Assembly: GCA_963575745.1 (NCBI GenBank)
Contig: CAUYUJ010000149.1
Coordinates: 1 to 64,000 of the forward strand
Direction of reading: 5' to 3'
DNA length: 64,000 bases
DNA from: Prorocentrum cordatum
Taxonomy: Eukaryota; Sar; Dinophyceae; Prorocentrales; Prorocentraceae
The notes beneath the pieces were generated by a model. It made no database searches, was not told the DNA's origin, and worked only from the letters and a program-made list of their open reading frames with translations. Positions 1 through 10,392 of the stretch are shown here, one piece after another; the stretch's first letter is position 1, and every line of letters begins with the position of its first letter. The position numbers and the translations under genes are program-made.

Positions 1-30
1 CATCAGCATCATCATCATCATCACCATCAG

Positions 31-100
<70 letters not shown>

Positions 101-253
101 ATCATCATCATCAGCAGCAGCAGCATCAGCATCATCAGCATCATCATCATCATCATCATCGTCATCATCATTCTCATCCTCATCCTCATCACCACCATCA
201 GCATCATCATCATCACCATCAGCATCAGCATCACCATCATCCTCCTCATCATC
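1..253. repeat. (CAT)n trinucleotide microsatellite
   Basis: An imperfect CAT/ATG trinucleotide array with CAG and CCT interruptions fills the left edge. It lies downstream of the last visible prolidase exon, so it probably sits in that gene's next intron. The long His, Asp or Met reading frames through it are by-products of the repeat. Confidence 0.9.
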
Positions 254-471
254 CTCATCCTCATCCTATCCTCATCCTCATCCTCCTCCTCCTCCAGCTC
301 CTCCTCCTCCTTGTTCGCCTCCGCCCCCTCCTCCTCCTCCGCTCGCGCTCGCTCTCTGGCCTGGAGGCCCCCGACCAGCGGCAGCGGGAGCAGGGGCAGG
401 ATGGGGAGCCGCAGGAGGCGGAGAGGCGGGGGCGGGCACCGGCGGAGGGAGGCCTCAGGGCGGCCTGGTAC

Positions 472-3400
472 CTGAAGGCGGCCTCTGCCAGGTACTCCCG
501 CGAGCCGCCCAGCCCCACCCGACCACGCATCAGCTCCACGTGCGCGTGAGAGGAGACGTCGTTCGCGAACTGCAGGAGCTTGACTTCGTCGGGGCTCTTC
601 ACCACTCGCGCTTCCGCAAGCTCCTCCCCGGAGAGGGCTGGCGGATGGAGGAGAAAGAACTATGCACACACACACACACACACCGAGTCTGGCCGGGCCC
701 ATCCTGAGCCCAGGATCGGTGCATACGCCCTCCTACCTTGGCCCAGAAGGCAAACAGTCGGGGCGTTGACCTAAGGAACCCTAAATAAGGAACGAGGCCC
801 CTTTTTTCCATAAGTTAACCTTCGACTTCCGATCGAAAACCTGAGGAAAACCCGAGGCAAGCCGCGAAACACCTAAGGAACGCGGAGCCCCTCCCCAACG
901 AAGAGGGTTCCTTCCTCAGGGCCCCGACTGTATGCACCGAGCCTGGGTCATGGATGGGCCTTGCCAGGATCGGTGCACGTGCACAGCTCTCTTCGCCCGA
1001 GCAGAGGGGCGTGAGACGAGCAGGTGCTGGCTGGCTCGCGCCCGCCGCTCCGCCCTGGCGAGACCAGAGCACAGGGGAAGGGCAGAGGCTCGGGAAAGGG
1101 GGGAGGAGGGGGGAGGAGGGAGGAGGGAGGAGGGAGGGGGGAGGAGGGAGGAGGGAGGAGGGAGGAGGGAGGAGGAGAGAGGAGGGAGGAGGAGGAGGAG
1201 GAGGAGGAGGAGGAGGAGGAGGACGAGGAGGACGAGGCGGGGAGACATCAAGGAAACGACGACCCAAGGTGGCACCAGAGAGGGGTGGCCTGCAAGCACC
1301 GGGGCCCGAGGGACATGGGCCCGGCACCTCGGGGTTCTCCAAGGACCGGGCTTGCCCTCCGGAACTGCTATGGCGGCGCGCACAAGGGGGTGGAGGGAGG
1401 GGAGAGGGCTTCTTAGAAGGAGGCGGCTTCTTAGAAAGCGCCGGCCTCACATCTATGGACAAGGCCCGAGCCTTCTGAGAAGCAGGGGTGCTTCTAAGAA
1501 GCCCTCCCCCCTCCCCCCACCCCCCTCTGCGCGTGGCTGACTGCTCTTGATGGCCCCGGGGCCCGCAACCCGGCCTGGGGGGGGCCGAACGCAGCAGAAC
1601 GAGTCAGGATCCCTCACCCTCGGGATCCCCATAGATCCGACGTCGTGTTTTTTTTTCAATACGGGGTCCCCGGAAGTCTCGACCCGTTCCCCAGGACCGG
1701 TGTTTCATCCCGATTCGCTTTGTTGACGGTCCCCGGGCCTGGCAAGGGCCCCTGGAGGCCGAAACCGCATTGATTTTTCCAGTACGTTGGATCTCTGGGA
1801 CCCCTGCCCCTCCGGATCCCTTTGCTTTTCACCTCGTGGCGAAGGGGGTCTCTGCTCCCGCACCCGCGGGCTCCTCCCAGAGCGCCCGGGAGCCCTCGGT
1901 GCTCACAGGGACCTCGAAGCCCGCCAGGTCCGGCCTCTTGGGCTGCAGGCCAGAGTCCCGGTTGGTCCCGTCCAGCACCAGCAGGCACGAGGCCTCCAGC
2001 TCCGAGGACACCACCTTCGCAGCCTCCGCGGGACTAGCAAAAAAAAACCTCCGCCCACCCATCCAGGGAAGCACGCCTCCTCCCCTCTCAGGGGAGGCAC
2101 TGCCCGTCGCACGCCAGATGTGGGGCTACCTTTGCCGATGCCCTGTGCCTCACAAGAGAGCCATAAGCTCGCAAAACAGTTCACAACATAAACAGGCTGT
2201 CTGGCAACAGAGAAAACATTGGGGGCGCAAAAACGCTGAACACGGGGAAGCTTCAACGGCACGCTGTAAATCGCAATGGGGAACGGAAGCAAAGAGCAAG
2301 GCCAGAGACCTGCGGAATCGTCCGGAACGGCGGTGGTACGCAAGATGTGTTTGCCAGTCAATGGTTGTTTCGATGCTTGCAGATATCTGTTGGCGTCCAG
2401 TGCTCTGCCTGGGATGGGCTCTCGCCTTTAAACAGAGAACATGTTGCTCTGTCCTTTCCTCGTCCTCCCTCCGATCTCCCTCCCTTCTCCCTCCTCTTTC
2501 CCACCGGCTCCCTTCTCCCGCCTCCACTCCTTCTCTCTCTCATCATATCCCTCCCTCCCTTCCCCTCCCTCTCCATCTTATATATATTTTTGTTTATAGA
2601 TCCTTCTCTCTCTCCCTCTATTTCTGATGTATAGGTGTATCTCGTTACATCAAATGTCCTTCCTCTGATTCGACAATATCCACTCATGTCGTCCACTCTC
2701 TCCTCATCCACTGTTTTCCGTTATCATGTCCTTTGCAGGAAATTGTCTTGTTGGTTTTCCTGCGTGGTTGCAGTGAAGTGCGAATTTACGCAGATGCGAA
2801 CTACGACCCTCGCTCCACTGGGGTGCTGCCAGACGCAGCACTGTCGCCACTTTCCTGCGGTCCTGCGGTGTCTAAGAAGAACGCGGCCCTGCGTAGACCC
2901 AGCCTACTACCCGCGGCTCCCTGTGTGCTGCCGAAAGCAAAATCGTAGCAACGATCCTGCGCCCTTGTGGCCTGGATGGTCCAGTGGACTGCGATTTCAC
3001 GTAGATCTACACTACTACCCCTGCTCCCCCGGATGCTGCCAAATGTACTCTGTCGCCCCTCTTCCTGCGCCCTTGGAAAGTCCAACAGAGGGTCCCACAA
3101 GCATCCAAATGGGATCTCGCCTCCCTGAGTTGTGCTGAACGTCGGGGGCGCGTTGCATACGTCTCTGGGTAACTGTGCCGTTTTGAGTGATGTGCATGTC
3201 CTTGCCTAGCATGTCATGATATTGCCCATGTTGTTCGTGTGTCGCTCCTTCTACGCGAGTTGCAGACACTCGTGGTGGGACTCGAAGTGCCCATTCCTCA
3301 CACATTTCGCATCGATACCCATATTCCGCGAGGAGCAGCCACTACTCAATGCAAGTAAGAGGCGATGGGATGTACGCGCCCGTCCATCTTCTCAGAAGAG

Positions 3401-4681
3401 ATTTGAAACGAATCATTGATATTGGACAACACCGATTCCACTCTCAAAGTGAACAACAAATGATCGCGTAATTGCGTAGTCACCTTTTCCATCAGAGGTC
3501 AGACGCATATGATACCTCTACTATCTCAGGAAATACCTCGGTCTGACCGCCGCACCTCAGTTCACTTGAGAGGGGTCGCTGAGGGAGGCGGTGCGGCAAA
3601 AGGGGGAGGTGGCGACCGAGGACCGAGGAGGAGGAGGAGGAGGAGGAGGAGGAGGAGGAGGAGGAGGAGGAGGAGGAGCAGGAGCAGGTGGGAGCTGGAG
3701 CAGCAGGCGAGGGACCGCGCAGGGCAGGAGCGCGGCGGCGCAGCTCCGGCAGCAGCGGCAGGCCCTCCGCCCTGGAGGGGCCTCCTCGGACCCGCCCTCG
3801 CCGCCGCCCGCCAGCTCCACGAAGCGTGCCTCGTCGACCTCTGGAGGAAGGGAGGGAGGGAGGGAGGAGCGGGGAGGGGGGAGGGGAGGGGAAGGAGAGG
3901 AGGGAGGGAGGAGGAAACGGGCGTGCAGGCGTATGCGGATGCTCCGGCTCCAGCAGGGCCCCATCCTGGGCCCAGGGAGCGGTGCAGGCGCCCTCTCCTG
4001 GCTCGGCCAGGGAGCTGTAGTGAGCAGATCCTGAGCCCAGGAGGGGCCTCGCCAGGATGGGTGCAGGTGCCTCGTTCTCGCCGCCCGAACCTCGTATGCC
4101 CGCTGGAACCAGGCCAAGGGCTTGATAGGGCCCATCCACGCCGCGTAGGACGGCGGGTAGTTCGGAACGAACAGCACAGAACGGCCGTCGGACACCCGCA
4201 GCGCAGCTCTGCAGCCGGGCTCCTTGACCCCGAAGAGGTACTGGAAATTGCTCTCCTGCTTGAAGTCCCAGACCGTGTCAGTGTCGTAGACCGACCTCTC
4301 CTCTCGGGAGCGGCCAAGAGGGGGGTGTCCAAGAGGGGGGGGCGCAAATCATGGCCGGCGGCATGTGCGCGGCCCCAGGGGGGGCCGGGGACGTAATCGA
4401 ATAAGACGAGGCGCCATGAAATCTGGGGAAATACCATGGCCCACGCCATGATGTCCACCCCCCCCCTAGTCATCACCCCCCTCTTTGCCGCCCCCGAACC
4501 TCTCCTCCCCACCCTCCAGGTAGACGACAGCGGAGCCCGGGACCTCCGAGCGCCTGCGCAGGCCCTCCAGCAGCCTCTCCCGGTTGTCCCTGTGCATGGA
4601 CATGGGCACCCGCAGTGCCCCCTCGCCAGCACAGAAGTACGCCTTCCCGCGCTCCCACCGGATGGTGCCACTGGCCTCCAT
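472..4681 (-). CDS. PEPD: Xaa-Pro dipeptidase (prolidase, M24B), N-terminal exons, partial
   Basis: Prolidase cleaves Xaa-Pro dipeptides with two metal ions in the cytosol. Four minus-strand exons read in order. Exon A (4681-4500) starts at an ATG; it holds the motifs VPMSMHRDNRERL and VVYLEGGEE. Exon B (4295-4092) holds TDTVWDFKQESNFQYLFGV, KEPGC and AAWMGPI. Exon C (about 2023-1874) holds LLVLDGTNRDSG. Exon D (623-472) holds LAEARVVKSPDEVKLL and SSHAHVELMRG. These match the order of the aminopeptidase-P N-terminal domain and the start of the M24 domain in eukaryotic prolidases. The metal-binding D, D, H, E, E residues lie beyond position 1. Introns 1 and 2 both begin GTTCGG; intron 3 appears to use a GA donor. 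Compared with animal prolidase, about eight residues are missing between exons B and C, perhaps a small exon I did not find. I see no spliced-leader relic upstream. Family identity is confident; exact splice sites are inferred. Confidence 0.85.
1094..1240. repeat. Purine tract (GGGAGGA)n/(GAG)n
   Basis: Almost pure purine on the plus strand, changing from GGGAGGA units to a GAG trinucleotide run at about 1185-1225. Polypurine-polypyrimidine mirror tracts of this kind can form triplex DNA. The poly-Glu and poly-Arg frames here are repeat artefacts. Confidence 0.85.
1676..1765. repeat. Dispersed repeat, copy 1 (partner 9702-9795)
   Basis: About 90 bp with a shared core TCTCGACCCGTTCCCCAGGA followed by CCGGT, a TGACGGTCC block, and a GAGGCCGAAA end. 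The same blocks in the same order occur at 9702-9795. No coding potential or terminal repeats are visible. Confidence 0.7.
2035..4091. other. Prolidase intron 2 with minisatellite and purine arrays
   Basis: A ~2 kb stretch without a recognisable exon. It holds a pyrimidine-rich tract (2450-2620), three diverged tandem copies of a ~105-110 bp unit (starting near 2778, 2890 and 2990, sharing TGCTGCC, ACTACC and TCCTGCG blocks), a GAG microsatellite (3625-3680), a GGGAGGAG tract (3845-3910) and the two dispersed repeat segments 3957-4008 and 4036-4073. A missing small prolidase exon may lie here. Confidence 0.55.
2778..3080. repeat. Three-copy diverged minisatellite, ~105-110 bp period
   Basis: Copies starting near 2778, 2890 and 2990 share an ACGCAGAT/ACGTAGAT block, an ACTACC block, TGCTGCC and a TTCCTGCG end in constant order. 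Divergence is high, so the array is old. Confidence 0.5.
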
Positions 4682-4987
4682 GGATTCAGCCACGACCGCG
4701 CGCTCACGCGGCCTGAACATGCAACCTAAGAAGACGACACCCCTCTGGCTGGCTCGACGTCTCGCGGCGAGCGCTTGATAGAAGGCAACGGGGAGAAAGA
4801 CATACCCAGGGCGCACACGTCCTTTCCGGCACCAAGCAGTAGCCGCGACGGGCATGTGACCGCCCCCCAATCATGTGTCAGCATTTTGTTTGCGCGGGCG
4901 TGTTCACGGGTTGGGACCCCAAACGATGCTAGGAAAGTAACTATTCCCTGGCGGCGGCCACCGCTGATGATCGGGTGGAGGATCTCT
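4682..4987. other. Region upstream of prolidase, no gene seen
   Basis: GC-rich sequence 5' of the prolidase start on the minus strand. The frame stays open upstream of the ATG at 4681 as far as about 4870, so a longer N-terminus cannot be excluded. I see no spliced-leader relic or promoter motif. Confidence 0.4.
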
Positions 4988-5023
4988 GATGATGGTGCAA
5001 ATGCTGCTGCTGCTGCTAATGGC

Positions 5024-5069
<46 letters not shown>

Positions 5070-5194
5070 GTGATGATGATGGTGATGATGATGATGATAA
5101 TGATGATTTGAATGATGACGATGCTGCTGATGCTGATGATGACGGTGATTATGACGGTGATGGTGATGATGATGCTGATGAGATGATGATGATA

Positions 5195-5231
<37 letters not shown>

Positions 5232-5733
5232 CTATGATTACGATGCTCATGGTGATGACGATGATGCTGCTGATGGGGGTGATAATGATGATGTCGAAGA
5301 GGGTGATGCTGATAATGATGACGCTGCTGATAATAATGATGATGGTGATGGTGGTGGTGATGATGCTGATGCTGACGCTGATGCTGCTGATGGTGTTGAT
5401 GTTGCTGATGATGATGGTGATGATGATGACAATGACGATGATGATGCTGATGAACACGGTAACGGTGATGGTGTTGATGATGTTGATAATGATAGTGATG
5501 ATACTGATGATGCTGATGTTGATGGTGATGATGATGGTGATGATGGTGAAGGTGATGATGATGTTGATGCTGATGATGGTGATGCTGAGGTTGAGGTTGA
5601 TGATGATCGTGGTGATAATGTTGATGCTGATGCTGAAGCTGAGGCTGCTGCTGCTGATGATGGAGACGGAGATGATGGAGACGGAGATGGTGATGATGAC
5701 AATGACGATGATGACGATGATGACGATGATGAC

Positions 5734-5816
<83 letters not shown>
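4988..5816. repeat. ~830 bp (GAT)n trinucleotide array
   Basis: A nearly continuous GAT/ATC array, pure at 5730-5815 and interrupted by GCT, GGT and GAC elsewhere. It runs into a GGA purine tract at 5818-5860. All three frames stay open on both strands (poly-Asp, poly-Met, poly-His, poly-Ile) because the array has no stop-generating register, so the long frames here are not genes. Confidence 0.95.
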
Positions 5817-5860
5817 GAGGGAGAAGGAGGAGGAGGAGGAGGAGGAGAAGGGGAAGAACG

Positions 5861-6225
5861 AGGAGGGAAAGGACGAGTTTCATTTCCAGTCGAGAGCTTC
5901 GCGAGAGCCATCGGCAACATGAAAGACCCATCCGGGCTAAGGTATTGGCCTATCCTTGTTGACAGGGTGGTGTCCTCCGCCCTCCTTTCACGTCCATGAC
6001 TTTGGCGAAGCCCAAAGTACACCTGCTATCAAAAGGGTGAAGACACGGGCGCTTCCCCTTGCCACCCCCAGCACAACCAATCCTGGCGCCCCTCCTCCCC
6101 CATCCTCCTCCTCCTCCTACCCCTCCTCCTCCTCAGAATCATAATCATAAAACGGAGAATCACCGCACGAAGCGCGCACCGAAACGCAAAAACGATAAGA
6201 GATCCGGTGCATCGGGGAGATCCTC
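5861..6225. other. No gene recognised
   Basis: Unique-looking sequence with a short CCT run at 6105-6135. I see no conserved coding block. Confidence 0.4.
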
Positions 6226-6385
6226 TGTCCCCCCTCCCTCCTCCCTCCTCCCTCCCTCCCTCCCTCCTCCCCTCCCTCCTCCCTCCTCCCTCCTCCCTCC
6301 CTCCCTCCCTCCCTCCTCCCTCCTCCCTCCCTCCCTCCTCCCTCCTCCCTCCTCCCTCCCTCCCTCCCTCCCTCCTCCCTCCTCG
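6226..6385. repeat. (CCCTCCT)n pyrimidine array
   Basis: Pure pyrimidine on the plus strand, made of CCTCCCTC units of varying length. It is the complement of the GGGAGGA type seen at 1094-1240. Confidence 0.9.
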
Positions 6386-6579
6386 AGCTCCCCCTGGGCG
6401 CTTCCCGTGCCCGCCGCCAAGAGGAGCCAGCACCGCAGCGGGAAGCCGTGCGAGGACTGGGGCGTGCGCCGCACCGGGCCGCATCGGCACGGAGGCCAAA
6501 GCGGACCGCATAAGGCGCGACGGGACGCACAGGGCCGCCACTCAGACCGTCAGCCAGCTAGAAGAAGAAAACTGCAATC

Positions 6580-6716
6580 AAGCGTCAAAAAGAAAAAAGG
6601 AAAGAAACAGCTAGCAAAAACAGAAAAAAAGAAAAGAAACGTCAAAAAGAAACAACAAATCAAACGTCAACTGAAAATCAGAAGCCAGAATGAGAAAAAA
6701 CGTCACAAACGTAAAC
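6580..6716. repeat. A-rich low-complexity tract
   Basis: Adenine-rich sequence with repeated AAAAAG, GTCAAAA and AACGTCA blocks. It is unusually AT-rich for its surroundings. Confidence 0.6.
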
Positions 6717-6718
6717 TG

Positions 6719-6851
6719 TTGGCGCTCCGCGCGGGCTTCTTGAATCGGCGCGGGACCTCTCTCCCTGGCGCGCGGAGCGCGCCAGGGGCGGCTCCAGAGG
6801 CGCCGCCTGGGGGGCCCAGCGCGGATCCAAGAAATCCGCGCGGAGCGTGGA
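6719..6851. repeat. Palindromic dispersed element, copy 1
   Basis: Outer arms near 6719-6757 and 6808-6851 are imperfect inverted copies of one another (GCGCTCCGCGCG with TTCTTG against CAAGAA with CGCGCGGAGCGC). An inner perfect stem CCTGGCGCGC / GCGCGCCAGG surrounds a short loop near 6770. The right arm, including the core GCGGATCCAAGAAATCCGC, recurs almost exactly at 10796-10845. It could be a foldback element. Confidence 0.6.
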
Positions 6852-7290
6852 CAGTTTATGTTTGTGGCGTTTCTCTTCTTCGATTCAGACCGTCGGCCTG
6901 CATCGTTCAGCATCGGATCGGGCCAGCCCAGATCGACATCGAATATCATCGGTCGGATCGAACATAGCCCTCCACTGGGTGCCCCCCGCCCTGCGGAAGG
7001 CCCTTGTAGTTAGACGGCCCAGCCCCGGCCCACCGAAAGTGCCCCACCGACTGGTCCACGGTAGAAGCAGGAACCTCGGCGCCGGTTCATCCCAGTCCAG
7101 CCTCCAACTCCTCCTCCTCCTCTTCAATATTCCTCCACTCTTGTTCCTTATCAATGATTTCTCCCCGTCGCACCCCGAGGCCAGCTTTTTAGGGCGGGCC
7201 GGGCGTTTCGCCTGAGATCTCCTCACCATCTATGACTCTGAAGCTTAAAAAGTGGCAACGGTTTAACAAATGCGGGTGGTTTTCGAAATG
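6852..7290. other. No gene recognised
   Basis: Unique-looking GC-rich sequence with a short CCT run near 7108-7120. The last ~45 bp resemble a partial first copy of the following minisatellite. Confidence 0.4.
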
Positions 7291-7600
7291 TGGCTCTCGC
7301 CTTAGCGCCGCGCACATTCGTTTTCAAAATTTGTAAGGGCTTCACGGATTAAGGACGGGTCGTTTTCAAAATGTGGCTCTCGCCGTAGCGCCGCGCACAT
7401 TCTTTATCAAATATTTGCAAGAGCTTCACGGATTGAGGGCGGCTTGTTTTCAACATGTGGCTCTCGCCTTAGCGCCGCGCACATTCGTTTTAAACAATTG
7501 CAAGAGTTTCACCGACTGAGGGCGGCTGCTTTTCAAAATGTGGCTCTCGCCTTAGCGCCGCGCACATTCGCTCTAAACATTTGACAGAGTTGTACGGATT
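7246..7600. repeat. 83-84 bp minisatellite, four full copies
   Basis: Copies begin at 7291, 7374, 7458 and 7541 with TGGCTCTCGCCTTAGCGCCG, then a CGCACATTC block, an AT-rich ~20 bp, and TTCACGGATT; a partial copy precedes. Only the CGC-rich core is strongly conserved. No open frame is kept between copies. Confidence 0.85.
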
Positions 7601-7893
7601 CCCATGATGAGCGTAAGAAGTGGTGTTTTGGAAAGGTTCAGGATTACGCGGGTGCAACAGTTATGTTGATTCGCGGTGCTGAAGTCCCCATAAAAAGCGT
7701 TCTGGCACGATTCCGAATCGTCGAGACGCAGCAGTCAGGTGGATCCGTGGCGTTGAAAATCCCGAGAACGATGTTTTGGCATGCTTCCGGGTCTTCAAAC
7801 GGTTGTCTTCCAACGGGGCAGTTCCCTGTGAACAGGGAGCTTGGAAGGGAGGGTTAATTCCAACATCGTTGATGACTCTTGGGTTTACACTGG
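7601..7893. other. No gene recognised
   Basis: Intermediate GC content. Two loosely similar ~90 bp blocks are present (7697-7740 and 7769-7800, each with a GAACGATG/GCACGATT and ATGCTTCCG/GATTCCG core). Confidence 0.35.
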
Positions 7894-7924
<31 letters not shown>

Positions 7925-8010
7925 ATGTGTTCCTCCTCTCCTCCTCCTCCTACTGTCTCATCCTCCTCCTCCTCGTCCTCCAAATTCCTCGTCCTCTTCC
8001 TCCCTACTCC
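7894..8010. repeat. (CCT)n microsatellite
   Basis: CTCCTC trinucleotide repeat in two blocks (7894-7919 and 7932-8005) with short interruptions. Confidence 0.9.
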
Positions 8011-8157
8011 GCGCTCCCCGGTACTTCTTGGTCTAGGGCCATGGAGGCCCCCCGCGCTGCCGTGCCGAAGCGGGGTGCACCGAAGCAGACGTGCGCCATG
8101 AGGCAGGACGGAGACGGGCAGGAGAAGAGGGACCGGCCCCGAAAGGAGGACCTAGCG

Positions 8158-8331
8158 TTACGTCGGGCATGTCCCTCTACAGGGGGAACGTTCAAAAATA
8201 GTCAAACAAATACTCTGGGGACGATTGTTTCACTATTTGTTTTTGACTATTTGGGGCTATGTTTTGACTACTTCTTATTTCTTCTTATTTCTCGTCCAAA
8301 GCCCGCCTGCAGGGGGACGCGCCCGACCCAA
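8158..8331. mobile_element. MITE copy 1 (174 bp), long terminal inverted repeats
   Basis: The left end TTACGTCGGGCATGTCC and the inverted right end TTGGGTCGGGCGCGTCC form terminal inverted repeats that extend through a CTACAGGGGG block to about 30 bp. The interior is AT-rich with CAAAAATAGTCAAA. It is flanked by ACCTAGCG (8150-8157) and ACCTTGCC (8332-8339), a degraded 8-bp target duplication (6 of 8). It has no coding capacity, so it would need a transposase from elsewhere. Confidence 0.8.
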
Positions 8332-8558
8332 ACCTTGCCCCCAGGCGCGGGGAGCCTCTGGATGGCCGTGCCTGGCCGCCGCCCGCCGCCCGCCGCGCCC
8401 CAGACCAGCTCGATGCCTGCCCCCACGCGCGCGGGCGAGCGCGGCGGCGCGCACCGGACTGGAAATCTGCCGCGCGGCCGGCGCCGTGCAGCAGGTTCTC
8501 GTGGCCCAGTGTGCCCCCAGCGCTTCAGGCCGTGGGGGCCTCCTGCTGAATACTGGGG

Positions 8559-8724
8559 TTAATTCGGGCGTGTCCCCCTACAGGGGGATTTTCGACGAAA
8601 ATTAAAAAGCACTCAAAAAATACTCCAAAATTGTCAAAAAACAAAAAAAAACTAAAAAATAGTCTCCAGACTATTTTTGACTATTTTTGAATATTCCTCC
8701 TGTAGAGGGACAGGCCCGACTTGA
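8559..8724. mobile_element. MITE copy 2 (166 bp), perfect 8-bp target duplication
   Basis: The left end TTAATTCGGGCGTGTCC and inverted right end TCAAGTCGGGCCTGTCC continue into CCTCTACAGG-type blocks on both sides. Inside, poly-A/T-rich arms repeat CAAAAATAGTC. It is flanked by TACTGGGG at 8551-8558 and again at 8725-8732, an exact 8-bp duplication. The AT-rich body in GC-rich surroundings is typical of a MITE. Confidence 0.85.
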
Positions 8725-8803
8725 TACTGGGGACGCTTTCTGGGCCATGGGCACCGCTGGCAACATCCCACAGGTGTCGGGCACGCGCTGACGTCTACGA
8801 CGG

Positions 8804-8841
8804 ATCCGTGGATCTGGCGCGTGGGCGCCAGATCCACGGAT
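8804..8841. other. Perfect 17-bp hairpin
   Basis: Arms 8804-8820 and 8825-8841 are exact reverse complements (ATCCGTGGATCTGGCGC) around a 4-nt loop GTGG. It is not a MITE end. It could act as a foldback site or be a tiny transposon remnant. Confidence 0.8.
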
Positions 8842-9410
8842 GGGGGAGGGTACGCAGGAGGCCAATGCCGCCTGATTTGACGACCCGAGCGCGCCGATGC
8901 TGCTCGAAAGCGGGACCCAACCCCTAATCCGCGCACCTCAATCGGGCGGGGGGCAATGGTGGGTGACCCAGCTGGGGGGTGAAGCAGAAGGCCCTCAAGG
9001 CTCAAGGGGCCCTTTGGGGCCCCTTTGGAAACCAGCCGGGGCCAAAAAAGGGGGCGTGAAGGGCCGCTTTAGGGCTCATTTCTTCACCGCCTCATTTGTG
9101 GATAAGCGCGGTCCACTACTCGCGAAGTAGCTACTCGCAAAGCATGTTGTCTTTCGGACGCTTGCGAGTAGGCACTCTGCGAATAGTAGAATTTGCTCGA
9201 TGACTTTAGCTCACCCGCCATTACCACCCGCAAGCCCTCATCCGCCAGAAAAGATGGTATACTATACCCAAAGGCCTCGTGGGCCGGTCGAGAGCCCTGG
9301 TCGTGGGTCTGGTCTACAAAACTCCCTCCCTGGGGCGTGGCTTCTGTCTGGTGAGAGTGACCCCCGGGCGGTGGTGTCTGACAGGGGCGCGGAGGGTACA
9401 ATGGGGGCTC
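8842..9410. other. No gene recognised
   Basis: Contains a self-complementary GGGGCCCTTTGGGGCCCC block near 9008-9025 and an imperfect inverted repeat of CTACTCGCAAAGC-type sequence near 9130-9170. No conserved coding block is visible. Confidence 0.4.
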
Positions 9411-9590
9411 GGCCGCAAGAAACCTCCGCAAGAAACCCAACCCTGAAATCCGCGATATGTTCAGTGAAAATCCACATGTGTCGATCGAAAATCGTCAAGA
9501 TTTGATTGGAAGCCCATCGAAATCCAAGAAACCCAGGGCACCCTGGCAAAATCCTACTGGTTTCTTGGCACGCGCCCCCACTGTATGGCA
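9411..9590. repeat. Dispersed repeat (partner 11166-11350)
   Basis: Shared ordered blocks with 11166-11350: CGGCCGCAAGAAACC / CGGCCACAAGAAACC, AAGAAACCCAACCCTGA, AAGAAACCCAGGGCACCCTG and CCACTGTAT. The spacing is similar. This is probably an old dispersed repeat, since the two copies differ throughout. Confidence 0.65.
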
Positions 9591-9701
9591 CACCAACGAA
9601 AACTGAAGGACCTCCGCCCATGCTCTTGCCTTTCGTCGAGGGTGGCACGCGGACCCAGACTCCCGCCGCCATGATTTTGTTCGGAAGGTCGACCCCAGGA
9701 G

Positions 9702-9900
9702 GTCTCGACCCGTTCCCCAGGACCGGTTTCTCGTCCTGAATCGCTGTTTGACGGTCCTGCGGCCCAGTGAGGGCCCCCAGAGGCCGAAAACAGCGGAGAA
9801 CCTCCCGTCGCGGAGAGCCTCCCGTCGCGAAGAACCTCCCGTCGCGCAAAACCTCCCGTCGCGAAAAACAGCGAAAACAGCGGCAAACCTCCCGTCACAG
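9702..9900. repeat. Dispersed repeat copy 2 plus ~17-bp tandem repeat
   Basis: Bases 9702-9795 are the partner of 1676-1765. Directly after it, 9798-9900 holds about six copies of a CCTCCCGTCGCGAAGAA-type unit. The unit probably grew from the end of the dispersed repeat. Confidence 0.65.
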
Positions 9901-10017
9901 CGCGAGGAAGTCTTGAGAGCCCCCGCCGCAGTGTTGGGGAGGGGCCTCCCCGCCCTGCGGCGGGGGGTGGCTCCTCCGCACCGGCGGCCCCGCAGCCCCC
10001 GCGGCACGGCCCGCACC

Positions 10018-10235
10018 TCAGGTCGGGCATGTCCACCTACATAGGAATTTGGGACGAAAGGGTCAAAATAGCGGTGACATGCTCAAGATACACACATCTA
10101 TATAGATATATAGAGAGACATATCTATATCTATACATATATGTGTGTATATAGATATATGTATATATTTACATATATATACACAACAGCAAAACACAAAA
10201 AATATTCCTCGTGTAAAAGGACGTGCCCGACTTAA
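10018..10235. mobile_element. MITE copy 3 (218 bp), perfect 8-bp target duplication
   Basis: Left end TCAGGTCGGGCATGTCC and inverted right end TTAAGTCGGGCACGTCC match the ends of copies 1 and 2. It is flanked by CCCGCACC at 10010-10017 and 10236-10243, an exact 8-bp duplication. The interior holds an expanded TATA/GATA microsatellite (10090-10190), which explains its greater length. Confidence 0.85.
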
Positions 10236-10392
10236 CCCGCACCCTTTTGGCCCGCCCGCGCCGGCACGGGGCGGCGCGCGGCGCCGCGGCAGCGCGGCGG
10301 GGTCCCCGCGGCCGCGGGCCGGCCGCGGCGCAGCGCGGGGAGGCGGGCGGGGGAGGAGTCCGGCAGGGGATCGAGGAGAGAGTCACCGCAGA

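Larger units (their letters stand above)
627..1873. other. Prolidase intron 3, repeat-filled
   Basis: Non-coding stretch between exons D and C. It contains a (CA)n run at 663-683, two short dispersed repeat segments (696-743 and 941-990) that recur at 3957-4008 and 4036-4073 in intron 2, a purine-rich tract at 1094-1240, and the start of a longer dispersed repeat at 1676-1765. The exon-intron borders carry a 15-bp imperfect direct repeat (around 1866-1880 and 615-629). Confidence 0.6.

Noticed and set aside
4775-6022. Frames of 260-395 residues rich in Met, Asp, His or Ile
   Set aside because: They lie in the GAT array and are open in all frames because the repeat contains no stop in any register.
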